Below are positions 44,109 through 54,660 of a DNA stretch of 64,000 nucleotides, piece by piece; the stretch's first letter is position 1, and every line of letters begins with the position of its first letter. Under the pieces are notes generated by a model, which saw nothing but the letters and a program-made list of their open reading frames with translations, did not search any database and was not told the origin of the DNA. The DNA is taken from positions 58,981,301 through 59,045,300 of the forward strand of contig CP136061.1 of NCBI GenBank assembly GCA_032622095.1, given 5' to 3'. Origin of the DNA: Siphonodentalium dalli. Its lineage: Eukaryota; Mollusca; Scaphopoda; Gadilida; Siphonodentaliidae. A program made the translations under genes and the position numbers.

Positions 44109-44141
44109 AGACCGTCGGTGTCGACAGTCAAGGTCCGCGAG
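44102..44141 (+). CDS. Possible first coding exon of a host gene
   Basis: ATG in good context (GAAAATGG) opens a 13-codon reading frame, MAETVGVDSQGPR, that stops being open-like at CGAG followed by GTAAAT, a strong 5' splice site with the intron beginning at 44142. It sits directly after the promoter-like patch. The following exons could not be identified with confidence in the next 20 kb, so the gene is unnamed. Alternative: a chance ATGGCGG motif within a regulatory element. Transcript data would settle it. Confidence 0.35.
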
Positions 44142-44142
44142 G

Positions 44143-46290
44143 TAAATATGGTGTTTTCATCTAAATGTTGTAATTGTCGGCTTATATTATCGCGCTTTTC
44201 GATTCTTTAATGCATCCTCTTGATACCTGCTAACACATTTTTTGATAAATCTGGCAGATGTTGCACAGATCCATTTTCTCTGGTATACTACGTGTCTTGA
44301 TTCATTGAATTTTGTGTGGGGCGAATCCTGGCGATTCGTGACTGACGTTTATGAATATCATGTCTATGAATAATCTATACTATACTGTAGTACTGCGCAC
44401 TGTATGTTGTAGAATATGTAGATACTGTATAACTTGACACTTCATTTTGTAAATAAATAAGGTAGGTTGGCAAATTTATGCAAATAATGGGAGATAGGTT
44501 GGTTGGAAAATTAAATTATGAATGGGTATTGGGGATTCATTCAAATGAAATGCATGATTCATTGGTGTACAGACTACTACAGTGACTGGGTGGAGTGAGT
44601 GAGTACTAATCTGTAATGGTTGTAAAATAGTATCCAAAATATGTCGATATATAAGACATGCACATACCTGTTGTTACACAAGTACATGTAGAGGAGCCAG
44701 TGTTGTATTGCTATAATATAAAGTGAGGGAACGGACCATTCATCGCGCAACGATGTCCGACGTGGGACGCGTCATGGGGGAGAGAACGAGAGGCGGTTTC
44801 GTAGGTGGGGGTTCAGGAATTTTTTTTTTTAAAGTCATCAAAAGAGGCATTTCCTCACGTCTCATCATATAGTCCGCAAAAAATCTGCCACAAATTGTTG
44901 TCAAAAATGGTTTGTATATGTATATAGGTCTATATCGGGTAGCGGGAATACCGAGGGATAACTTCTTGTCTATTGACTATTCTATGTTCAGCCTTATAAT
45001 AGAATTTGAATACAGTTGGTGTATGTAGCTATTAAATTGCTTCGTGTGCTGCACAATGAGTCATTTTTGAGTCATTTTGCCACGACGGCTACATTTATAT
45101 GTCCCTTCTGGCTAAAAAGTGAGGGGACGCTGTTCCCACACATTCCCACAGAAAAACAGGAGGAGCAGATAGCTTTTGTGGGCCGACCTCTGAGCTACAC
45201 CTTCGACATAGTCGAGGGTTCAATTCTGACATAGTATCTGTCAGACTTTGTGTCGCCATCTGCATTCCCAGTATAACGGGGATCATGAATCAACAATCAA
45301 TGTCACGATCAGTGTTAAGAGACATTTTGTACCATCTGCCATGATTTGGTCATTTCGTACCATATTTTTGGATGTTTCGTACCTGATGGTTTGGTCATTT
45401 CGTACCATGTAGGAAATCTATTGGTTGTTTCATACTTGTCTCTACTCTCGGGCTCCAAATAATAGTATTGGGGGATTTTCAATGAAAATAAACATGCAGA
45501 TTGACCCAAATATAGTGCAGGGGGGATTTCCAGAAAGATTATAAAATTAACAGTGAAGTGAAAAATCAATGGCCTTTTAATGTCTACTGGTACATCCAGT
45601 AGTGAAAGATCTTGTTAGTTCTGAGATTTATCTCAATAAAGTTTCCATAAACCTTGAGAATCTTGGTTATTTATTTGATGGGTTAGGTCACAATCCATCT
45701 AATCATGACACTCCAAATTCATATCAGTTAAACTGTAATATTACAAACCTTATCATGAAGAGAAATTATCGCCAGCCGTTGCCAAAATATTAGTCATAAT
45801 CATCAGCCTATTGATGGTGGACTGTAATCGGAAGAAGACAATGACACAATATAATGTTTGTATCCTCTCCCTTCTACAGTCTGAATACATCTTGCTCGCC
45901 CTGCTATTATCATAATTTATGGGAATTCCCCTCAAGCGAGTGACCTACATGTATTTAATTGTCGAAGGGTTTTCCAAAATTTGAAGTGAAGCAATGTTTT
46001 GCGATGGTAAAACCTTTTAGTTTGTTGATGAATTTAACGATTAACTTTTGGTACAGAATACTTTACTGAGAAATAAATAAACGTGCAGACCCAAATAAGC
46101 AAGGTGCAGGGAGTAACTCACAACGCGGGCACGATTTTGTCCGAATCGCGGTTTATACCTGCCCATATTCCGTTTTACTTTATCGATGTGCAATATATCT
46201 TTATTAGAGTTACTGGATAGAGATTTGGGGTTTTTAGTATAAAAACATGTCAATGGATTTGTCTGCAGTAAAAGTTTTGCTGAATAAAAC
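44143..46290. other. Putative intron or intergenic DNA
   Basis: No clear exon. TTTGGTCATTTCGTACCAT is repeated near 45345 and 45389 with a shorter relative between. A T-run at 44821-44831. Short frames near 45016-45290 on both strands overlap each other and are not called. Confidence 0.35.
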
Positions 46291-47779
46291 TTAAAGATGG
46301 ATGATCTCTTCATAAATATATAACAATTTTGAAATAGTTTCATAGGTATAACATAATAAATATGAATTGAAGACCCCTGTCCGGAAACACTATCAATTAA
46401 TATTTATTTTATTTTGAATATTTTATTATAAAATGTGATGATAAAATGGGACACTTTATTGTTCTATTCTTAGATACCATGTATCGATAGAGATCATTAG
46501 GGTGTCCCCGTAGCTATGCTCTGAATGTCAAATGTCCCAGATAGGTAGTTTGTATTGTTTTTATCCCCCGCCAAATTGAAAATTTGCTGGGGATTGTTGG
46601 AGTCTTGAGTGTTCGTTGTATAGTTTTATTCTATATCATAAAGTATATCATAACGTATTTCCTATCAGGCGTTCGTACTGAATCTCTCCTAGCTCACCAC
46701 GTGTATTCTCTTTTATACCACGCATGCAGTCTCTCTGTCAATCACATACTCGCGGCATGCACTGTCTACGCCCACGCGTACATCAGGTATACCAGCCCTC
46801 ATAATTGGCTACGGCAATCGGCAATGCCGAAGCCATTTGCTGAAGCAAACTGGGCCACGATAAAGGGTTGCCGTAGCAGATTGCCGAAGCCAAACAATCT
46901 GAATTAAAAGGGCTGGGTATACTCAACAGGGATATAGGAATGGGTTCCGTCTGTCGTAGTACATGTATGTCCGTCTGTCCGTCCCGAATTTGTAAGAGTC
47001 ATAACTTGAACAAATGTCTACGGATATATGAGTTCACCTGACCATTACCTAGAATGAGTTCGCAAGCCAGGTCCGGCCAGATATTTTTACTGGAGTTATT
47101 GAACTTTGTTTATTATTTTTGTCGAATTTACCAAATAGCAAATAGACGACATCACAGGGCTCATTTCCACAAATCTCGACGGATTTAGATATTTGGTAAA
47201 TGAGTTCACCTGACCATTACCTAGAATGAGTTCGCAAGCCAGGTCCGGTCGGATATTTTTACCGGAGTTATTGGACTTTGTTTATTATTTTTGTCGAATT
47301 TACCGAATAGCAAATAGACGACGTCACCGGGCTCATTTCCACAAATCTCAATGGATTTCAAAGATATTTGGTGTATGAGTTCACTTGACCAGTATCTAGA
47401 ACGAGTTCGCAAACCAGGTCCGGCCGGATATTTTAAGCGGACTTATTATTGGACTTGTTTATTTTTTTGTGTGCAAATGGATGACGTCACAGGGCTCATT
47501 TCCACAAATGTCATATTCCATAGTTATAAGTAATAATGTGTCTACTTAAAATGTTTATTTGTGACAAATTTACACAGTAAACTATCTGGTCTATGCTAAC
47601 AGTAACCACTATTGTTCGTTAGCTAAACAACCACACATTTTAGACCAGAAAATATTCTAAATATAATCAATATTAATCAAAAGAAGCATTTCCGGACAGG
47701 GGTCTTCGATTCAAAAAATAAAATATTTGATATCCGGTAACTATATAGCACATGTTCCCAAACGGACCTTACATTTTAA
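46291..47779. mobile_element. TTAA-flanked transposon, second family member (element B)
   Basis: Left end TTAAAGATGGATGATCTCTT matches the right end of element A, and similarity continues to about 46560 (GAAGACCCCTGTCCGG; GTCAAATGTCCCAGATAGGT). The right end (47555-47779) matches the left end of element A over about 200 bp (ATATAGTTACCGG, TGTCCGGAAATGCTTCT, TTCTGGTCTAAAA, GCTAACGAACAATA, GGTTACTGTTA), terminating at TTAA (47776-47779). So A and B are the same family in opposite orientation. B's interior is an unrelated ~173-bp tandem repeat and no transposase is present. Confidence 0.65.
47032..47535 (+). repeat. Three tandem units of ~173 bp inside element B
   Basis: GTTCACCTGACCATTACCTA at 47032 and 47204 and GTTCACTTGACCAGTATCTA at 47379 begin three units sharing GAGTTCGCAA.CCAGGTCCGG, TTTGTCGAATTTACC and GGGCTCATTTCCACAAAT. 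The third is shortened and most diverged. Confidence 0.85.
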
Positions 47780-48184
47780 CCTTTGTTCTATATTAGTTGT
47801 CAGAATTGACGATGTGCCAGACCTGATAATAAGTTCATGTTTCTAAATATATTGTCTGTGTCTTGTCAGAAAAACAAATCTTGGAAGAGTTTTTCAGCAC
47901 AAATCTTGCAACTTGATTCGGATATCTGAAAAGTTTCAGAGAGATGTCTGATAGATTGTGAGGAAGTTATTTTTTTGTTAACAGTTGTATTTTTTTAATG
48001 TTGAAATTGAGCTTGAAACTAAGTTGAAAGAAGTTGTGGCAGCTAAACTTCTAAAGTAATAACTGGCATTTGTTCTGTATTTGCAACCAGGTTTTCTGCT
48101 ATGTACAGGGCCAGTGAGTCCTTTTCATGTCATATTTCCCCCTAGACACTGCATTGCACACCTTTATTCTTCTAAATGAAATAG
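47780..48184. other. Non-coding stretch before an exon-like segment
   Basis: TGTCTGTGTCTTGTCAG at about 47858-47874 resembles a splice acceptor, but no long frame follows. Otherwise nothing recognised. Confidence 0.3.
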
Positions 48185-48252
48185 GTGATGACAAACTCGG
48201 ATCATTTTAATATCCACAATCTTGATGAAAATGATTGTATTCATGGATACAC
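48185..48252 (+). other. Exon-like segment (ENDCIHGYTC)
   Basis: An AG-bounded open frame ends ...NLDENDCIHGYTCT before GTATATC, a possible donor. A second copy at about 53432-53471 reads NVHENDCLHGYTCTG, also followed by GTATAT. Between the copies several differences are synonymous (CAT/CAC, ACA/ACG), as expected of duplicated coding exons. Family not recognised; could still be a dispersed repeat. Confidence 0.3.
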
Positions 48253-48420
48253 ATGTACGTATATCAACATAAAATGTTTTATTGCCCACAATCTTATTGT
48301 GAATTTGAAATATCTCAAGTCACCATTGCTGAAAGCCATGCCTTTGATTTGTCTGCTGCTGTTCCTGGTTGTACCAAATACTTTTATGAAGAAGATCCAG
48401 TGTTTGCGAGTGACAGTTGA
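48253..48420 (+). other. Exon-like open segment, unrecognised
   Basis: In a second frame, the DNA just downstream encodes CPQSYCEFEISQVTIAES, continuing with AFDLSAAVPGCTKYFYEEDP and a stop at 48418. The composition looks coding (balanced codons, spaced Cys) but there is no clear acceptor and no known domain. Offered as a weak candidate for a terminal exon or a relic. Confidence 0.2.
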
Positions 48421-48592
48421 TCAGTAATATTTCTGTGTATACTAGTAAGAGTGTTTGCATAAATTTAGTGAGGTCGGAAATATAAGTACAATTTATGTCT
48501 GTCGCAAAACATCTGCAGGTCTACAATATCAAGTTTATGCAGTTTTCTTTATATAAACACATGGATACAAAATACATGTAAATGATTGCTTG

Positions 48593-49972
48593 GGCCTAAA
48601 CAAAAAATACGTTTGTTTCCGCTAACCCGACCGACCCTATTTTAAACCGCCGACCCTAAACTTTTTATTGCCATTGCAACAAACAAAAAAAATTGGAAGA
48701 AAAAAAAACATTATTTAAATTTTTTATTTTTTTTAATTTAGGTCCCAATTCATATCATAACAAGATGCAAAACATTTATATATTTATATATATTGACATA
48801 AGAAATTTAAGTTTACAAAAAGATTTAAGTTTAACAGTTGGAATCATACTGTAAAGTATGTTTGGCTTTATCTAGCTTTCATCTGTGAAAACTTCAAATA
48901 ATTTGAGTTCAGGTACGGTATGTTATCATTCAGCATTCAGACTTCAGTATTTCAATCAATTACAACACAGGAACATTAACAATTTGATCAAATCAACCTG
49001 GTTATCAAGTGGGATCTCATAATACCAAATGAAAAATTAACATAGAGATTAGTACCATATATAGTCATTACTATCTTAATACATGTACATTGTTTCTGTA
49101 CTACATGTACATGTAGGATTTTTGTATTACATGTACATGTAGTATATTATGTACGGTATGTGTCTCACTTGAATTTTATAAAATTAGCCTATTTATGAAT
49201 TAGAGTGATGATGGCAAGTCTAATTTCAAGCAGGATAAGGCTTCCGATAAGCATAATCCATAGAACCAAAAGATATCTGACAATAACTTATAAGCATTTC
49301 CAATCCATACATATATAAAAAGTTCCAAAGTTATGCTTGAGAAACTTGATAAAATTGACCTCTCTGTAAAATTCAAAATACTGACTCAAAGAGCCTTAGA
49401 TTAGATCTAAATGCAATGGATTTTCAAAAATTTTCCAGGGGAAGAACCCCCACCATCATCAGGGGGTCACCCTTCCCAAACATTCCTCCGATCAGGCCTT
49501 CAGGTTATGCCTTCGGCATATCATTGCCCAAAAACAGGTGTCCCCAAAAAATACCTAGATCCTTCACTGAATGCGGAGAAGGTGGTGTTGTGAAGCCATC
49601 CTTAAGAGATCGGTACAAGACGGTCACTCCAATATGTGAACAGTGCAGTGGTGCTGGACTGACTCCAGTTGTCGCCAGACCATATAGGAAATATTAGGAT
49701 TATCAAAGACTATCTTAGTATATAGACTAGTATATATGTAAATATTAAAGCATATGTAAGATTGAATTGGAGTTTCTAGTTCCTCTGTCATCTGGGTTAA
49801 CCTGATTGGGGCTAAGAAGTGCATAGTTTGGGTTATTGACATGTATTATACAGTTATTTTTAAAGATACTGAAGAAAAAAAAAGTTTAAAAAAAAGAAAA
49901 AGTTAAGCCTACCTACCTACCCTAATTTTTTTTAGCTCGTTAGCGGAAACAAAGGTATTATTTGTTTAGGCC
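48593..49972 (+). mobile_element. DNA transposon remnant with GGCCTAAACAAA ends
   Basis: Inverted ends of about 34 bp: GGCCTAAACAAAAAATACG, then TTTGTTTCCGCTAAC on the left; GGCCTAAACAAATAATACC, then TTTGTTTCCGCTAAC on the other strand at the right. TTG flanks both sides (48590-48592, 49973-49975), consistent with a 3-bp target duplication. The interior contains a C-terminal coding relic (49416-49697). Superfamily unassigned; a 3-bp duplication would fit Harbinger-like elements but the evidence is thin. Confidence 0.65.
49416..49697 (+). pseudogene. C-terminal coding relic inside the DNA transposon
   Basis: The frame reads ...SFTECGEGGVVKPSLRDRYK, then TVTPICEQCSGAG, ending RPYRKY-stop at 49697. 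The C-x2-C pair near the end (ICEQC) looks like half of a zinc-binding tail. The upstream part of the frame is Pro/Ser-rich and not protein-like. No transposase core is left. It is likely the 3' end of the element's own gene. Confidence in function is low. Confidence 0.35.
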
Positions 49973-50050
49973 TTGACTTAAGTTGACTAGTTAGTTTATA
50001 TTACTATAGATTTTCAGATTTGAGCTTTATAAAATAGTACCAGCAGGCTA

Positions 50051-50435
50051 GCATCACTAAATTCATCCTCTGGGGAGCTCATTCTGCATGCCTCAACTGC
50101 TATGGGAGACCTAGACATAGATTTAAGTTCACAGATGGTGAAGATTATGATGTGCAGTTGTGCACCCATTGGGCACCTTGATTATGCATTGTGTCATATG
50201 CCAATTTGGGGCTATGGAGAAACTATTAAAACTAAAAATAAAAATAAACTGTCTAAAGAAACTGAAAAACTTGATAATTTGATATATATAAAGACACTTC
50301 CCAGAGAAGATGAGGCCTAAGCAGATTGAGCAGTGAGATCCCCAGAAGGTGAATTTAGTGATGTTAGCCCGCTTTGCATGGTAGCATCACTAAACTCATC
50401 CTCTGGGGACCTCATTCTGCAAACCATATTGTGAG
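50051..50435. repeat. Foldback repeat with GCAGAATGAGGTCCCCAGAG ends (copy 1)
   Basis: CATCACTAAATTCATCCTCT then GGGGAGCTCATTCTGC at the left recurs in the same and in inverted orientation around a shared core (CTATGGGAGACCTAGAC, GGGCACCTTGATTATGCA, GCCAATTTGGGG). The right end has CCCAGAAGGTGAATTTAGTGATG and then CATCACTAAACTCATCCTCT. Further copies: 54195-54660 and 59400-60050. Confidence 0.65.
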
Positions 50436-51133
50436 GTCTGACTGTTGAATGTTACATTCCAGGGCTGGCGATCTAGAAAATCCAGGAGGGCTATTAATAG
50501 CCCTCCTAGATATGCCTAGGAGGGCTATAGCCCTCCTCAACTTTTAAAGTTATGATTTATTTTATCTGAGTTACTAATGCCGTTAGTTTGTCTATTTTTG
50601 ATGTTGTATAACTCCATCTAAATTAATTTTTTTTATGTGGAAACAAAGTGTCCACAGAGTTGTGAATGTCAAAATCCCCCACAGTAATTATGGTATGGTG
50701 AATATTTAACTATGTTTTATATGTTATGATAATTTATATGAACAAGAAACAAAATGTAAGAGTGTTTGTACTCAACAATTTGTCAGTCGGTGTCCAACCC
50801 ATGCAACGGAATTGGGTGAGTTTGTCCACGTTAAAAGCATTCTCCATGAAAGTGTAATTTTACATAAAATACACAATCAAGAACAATATTAAATCCAGTA
50901 TATTTGCACTTGAATATTGACTGCTTTTTCTCTCAATGTAATCCATATTCCATTGCCGATCGCAGACTGCTGCTTGCAGCTGTCAAGTCGCTATCTATAG
51001 ATTTACTGGGTGTTTGCAATTGGGGACATAGAAAATAGTTTCTGAACTTTAATAATTGAATAACAGTGTAAACTAGAATACGTGGATATATTTAGCTAAT
51101 TATATTAAAATATTGTCAATCGAAGCGATAAAA

Positions 51134-51584
51134 GGTTACACCGGTGTAAATAAGGTTCCGAGTGACATCTAGCGGATGCGGGAGGAATATATAGGAGAGA
51201 ATAAAATAGACACTGGGCCCTGATTGGTCAATAGCCTTGTGTGCTTTTCACATAAAAAAATCATCACACCTCTTCCCTATGATTTCCCATAGGTAAAATA
51301 ACCATTGGCACAGGAATTAACCCTTTGTAGTGAAGTTTGAATTTTTTGGTGTGGTCTAAAATATGACTGTATTTTTTTATGCGGTTCTGACACTAGTTAC
51401 GAAAACATAAGATTTAAAGGCGAATTCCCTGCTAGACAGACATGATTTTTTTGTGTAAAAAGTTTCCCAAAATGTCAATTTTTCAGATTTAAAGAAAATT
51501 TTGGACCCAACATTTATATTGCCAACACTATACGCTAAAACGTTAGCACTGAGGCCTATGGGAAACATTTACACCAGTGTAACC
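51134..51584. mobile_element. 451-bp MITE with GGTTACACYGGTGTAAAT ends (copy 1)
   Basis: Ends GGTTACACCGGTGTAAAT and, inverted, GGTTACACTGGTGTAAAT. Nearly identical to the copy at 52486-52936 over the full 451 bp, with only a few differences seen. No protein. AAA on both sides may be the target duplication. Confidence 0.75.
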
Positions 51585-52485
51585 TAAAGGGAAAAAATAG
51601 CTTTTTATCATTTTTGATTCCTGTGAGTCACTTTAAAGCATTTTAACGCATTTTACAGAGCCTGGTCTTTCAGTCCAATGAATATCTCATGCTTGATGTG
51701 GCTATTCTTGCTGCTGATGTCTTCTTTCACTTACATCAGCCAAAAAAATAGTAAGATTTTTCATAAAAAATGCCAATTTTTCAAGGTATTTTCGAAATGT
51801 TCAAGGTGGTAATAGTCACATGATAATGCAAATGACCCATAACATGGGCATGTCAACGACACATATATCAATTGTTATCAGAACCTAATTTAACAAGTAT
51901 TTTGGATTTTATAGCCAGTGATATACAGATATATATCATAAAAGTGTGTCATTTCCACTGGTGGGTATGGTCATTTGAAGGTTAATAGCACTAAAACTTG
52001 GACACATTTAAGAAAATGCTTCAGCAATTCAAAGAGAGCATATCTTTATTCAACTAATTCAATATACACCCACATCCAGTTATCTTGGATCACCCTTGCA
52101 GACCTGAAAATGTCATATTTTATTCTTCAATGTGCTGATAAAGTCATGCGCTTGATGCTCAGCTGATCAGATCTGGACTCAATGACCTCACATCACCAGA
52201 AGTTCTCTCATGGAAAGAATATTGAACAGTCTTCCATAGCTGATCCAAGTTTGCAACACCAGACCCCTAAAACTGAGTGAAAATGGGGCCTGCACATGAC
52301 TGGTGGTGGAAAATTGTGCTTTTTTGATGAATAATTTGTTAAAGGGGGTGGGGTTAAATTGTGTGTGATAAATAAAGAACCACAGAAGTGATATTGTTTT
52401 TGAACACATTTTTTCCATTGATGGGCAATTCTGAAGAAATGTAAGGAGTTACAATTATTCCGCGAAAAAGCGGGCTATCGCTTTA

Positions 52486-52936
52486 GGTTACACCGGTGTA
52501 AATAAGGTTCCGAGTGACATCTAGCGGATGCGGGAGGAATATATAGGAGAGAATAAAATAGACACTGGGCCCTGATTGGTCAATAGCCTTGTGTGCTTTT
52601 CACATAAAAAAATCATCACACCTCTTCCCTATGATTTCCCATAGGTAAAATAACCATTGGCACAGGAATTAACCCTTTGTAGTGAAGTTTGAATTTTTTG
52701 GTGTGGTCTAAAATATGACTGTATTTTTTTATGCGGTTCTGACACTAGTTACGAAAACATAAGATTTAAAGGCGAATTCCCTGCTAGACAGACATGAATT
52801 TTTTGTGTAAAAAGTTTCCCAAAATGTCAATTTTTCAGATTTAATGAAAATTTTGGACCCAACATTTATATTGCCAACACTATACGCTAAAACGTTAGCA
52901 CTGAGGCCTATGGGAAACATTTACACCAGTGTAACC
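52486..52936. mobile_element. 451-bp MITE with GGTTACACYGGTGTAAAT ends (copy 2)
   Basis: Direct repeat of 51134-51584, same orientation, same length, same ends. The pair is close enough in sequence to suggest recent spread or a local duplication within the surrounding element. Confidence 0.75.
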
Positions 52937-53431
52937 AAAAGACGGCTGCAAGCTAAATACAATTTTCACTGATAGGAACCGGAAACGGAACGAAAGGTTG
53001 AACTTAATTGGGACAGTGACATTTGGTTCTCACTATCCACAAACATGTGTTCATTTTATCCAGTGAAATATATTGTAAGCTCAATCTTATGAAGAGAAAT
53101 AATTTATTTTGGTCATAAAATGTGTGAGAATCGATCAAAAGATCAGATTTACGAAACAGTTCGTTCCGGAATTTACTGATTCCGCTATAATTCCCATTTG
53201 ACATTACCGTCAGGTCACGCATGCACACAGTCCCCACACTGTACAATATAATTACGATTTCGATGCAGTATTTTACTCATTAAACACAATAAAATAACTA
53301 AATAATAAATGTCCTATCGTAGACGAGGCGGGCTATAAAAAGCCCGCCTTGGAAAATTCTAGGCGGGCTGTAGGCGGGCAGCCCGCCAGCCCGCCTTGAG
53401 ATTTCCAGGCCTGACATTCTATACAATGTTC

Positions 53432-53475
53432 ATGAAAATGATTGTCTTCACGGATACACGTGTACTGGTATATAA
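53432..53475 (+). other. Second copy of the ENDCLHGYTC exon-like segment
   Basis: TACAATGTTCATGAAAATGA, then TTGTCTTCACGGATACACGTG. Same frame and same following GTATAT as at 48185-48252. It begins just outside the hAT-like element. See that entry for the coding argument. Confidence 0.3.
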
Positions 53476-53994
53476 AAAAAAATGTTAGTGGCGTAAAATA
53501 TCAATTTAAAATGGTGAAATGAGCGCATGTATGTCGTTAATAACTGGTAATTAGGATAGAGAAAGCAGCATTCATGTCCAGAAGCCAATATCCATAATTG
53601 TTGCTTTGATCATTTACCTGTGTTTCCTTTGATTTGTATGGTATTGCATGTCCTTACCAATTACTTAAGAGGATGGTTGAGTGGATTTAGTGGCCTAGTT
53701 TGCCATCTGCTCAGTGCTCTGGCTAATTGTAGCTCTCTGGTTCTTGTTTCTTTTTATAGTCAATATCGTTAGCATCATTCCAGTATATATAATACTGAGG
53801 TTCTCACAGATTCTCATTTTTGTCCATATTTATAAATTTCATCACAGAGAGTACTAGTATTTGTGTTTGAGGAATGTGAATGGATGAATAGAGAATTATC
53901 TTGTCCATACCAGAATTTATTTTCACCAACTTGACATCCAAATTGGCATCGCGCAATGGCATTCTTGTATGGATACATACATATGTATATATTA

Positions 53995-54151
53995 TTCTTG
54001 TACATATAATAATTACATGTGTGAGAATCGATCAAAAGATCTTATTGGTAAAATCATTGTTGTTTATCGCGGTGATAAAAAAATTCCCAAATTAAAGGGT
54101 TGGTATTTTATCTTTAAAGATGTATTCAGGATTCCACGACAAAATCAATAA
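53995..54151 (+). other. Exon-like open segment (ENRSKDLIGKIIVVYRG)
   Basis: The frame from about 54016 encodes CENRSKDLIGKIIVVYRGDK, then LKGWYFIFKDVFRIPRQNQ and a stop. This is protein-like in composition, with alternating hydrophobic residues as in beta strands. The first 24 bases (TGTGTGAGAATCGATCAAAA, then GATC) also occur at about 53119 inside the hAT-like element. No domain recognised; could be the last exon of a gene or a relic captured by the element. Confidence 0.25.
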
Positions 54152-54194
54152 TTTGTTTTATATAATTTGATTTAATGCCACAAATGGCTTATTA

Positions 54195-54660
54195 ACATTG
54201 AGAAAAATATGACGCCTGTGAGTGAGTATGAACAGGCCCGAGAATAAGGTGCTGGACATTTGCAGAATGAGGTTCCCAGAGGGTGAATTTAGTGATGCTA
54301 CCCTGCACACTGGACCAGCATCACTAACTTCACCCTCTGTGGACTTCATTCTGTATGGCCTCATCTGCTATGGGAGACCTAGACTCTGAATTAAGTTTCC
54401 AGGTGGTGAATATTGTGATGTGCACCCAATTGGGCACCTTGATTATGCAATGTGTTGTCTGCCAATTTGGGGATATATGGAAACTAAACTAAAGAATAAA
54501 CTTTGTAAAGAAACTGATAAACTTGTTCATTTGATAATACAGATACTTTACAGAGTAGATGAGGCCTATAAAGCAGAATGAGGTCCCCACAGGTTGTAAA
54601 TTCACCCTCTGGGGACCTCATTCTGCAAATGTCCAGCACCATATTCTCAGGCCTGAGTAA
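54195..54660. repeat. Foldback repeat with GCAGAATGAGGTCCCCAGAG ends (copy 2)
   Basis: Shares the core words of copy 1 (CTGCTATGGGAGACCTAGAC, GGGCACCTTGATTATGCAAT) and outer inverted ends: GCCCGAGAATAAGGTGCTGG at the left pairs with CCAGCACCATATTCTCAGGC at the right. Well-preserved symmetrical ends make this the clearest copy. Confidence 0.7.

Larger units (their letters stand above)
50460..53413. mobile_element. hAT-like non-autonomous element, 2.95 kb, with nested MITEs
   Basis: Left end CAGGGCTGGCGATCTAGAAA followed by GGAGGGCT boxes. Right end on the other strand CAGGCCTGGAAATCTCAAGG with GGCGGGCT boxes, which form strong GC-rich hairpins at 53330-53400. ACATTC flanks both sides (50454-50459 and 53414-53419). 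CAGGG-type ends suit hAT elements, although a 6-bp duplication is shorter than the usual 8. No transposase is seen. Two copies of a 451-bp MITE lie inside. Confidence 0.55.

Noticed and set aside
45016-45290. Overlapping frames of 60-70 codons on both strands
   Set aside because: Mutually antisense, no domain, no promoter or splice signals.
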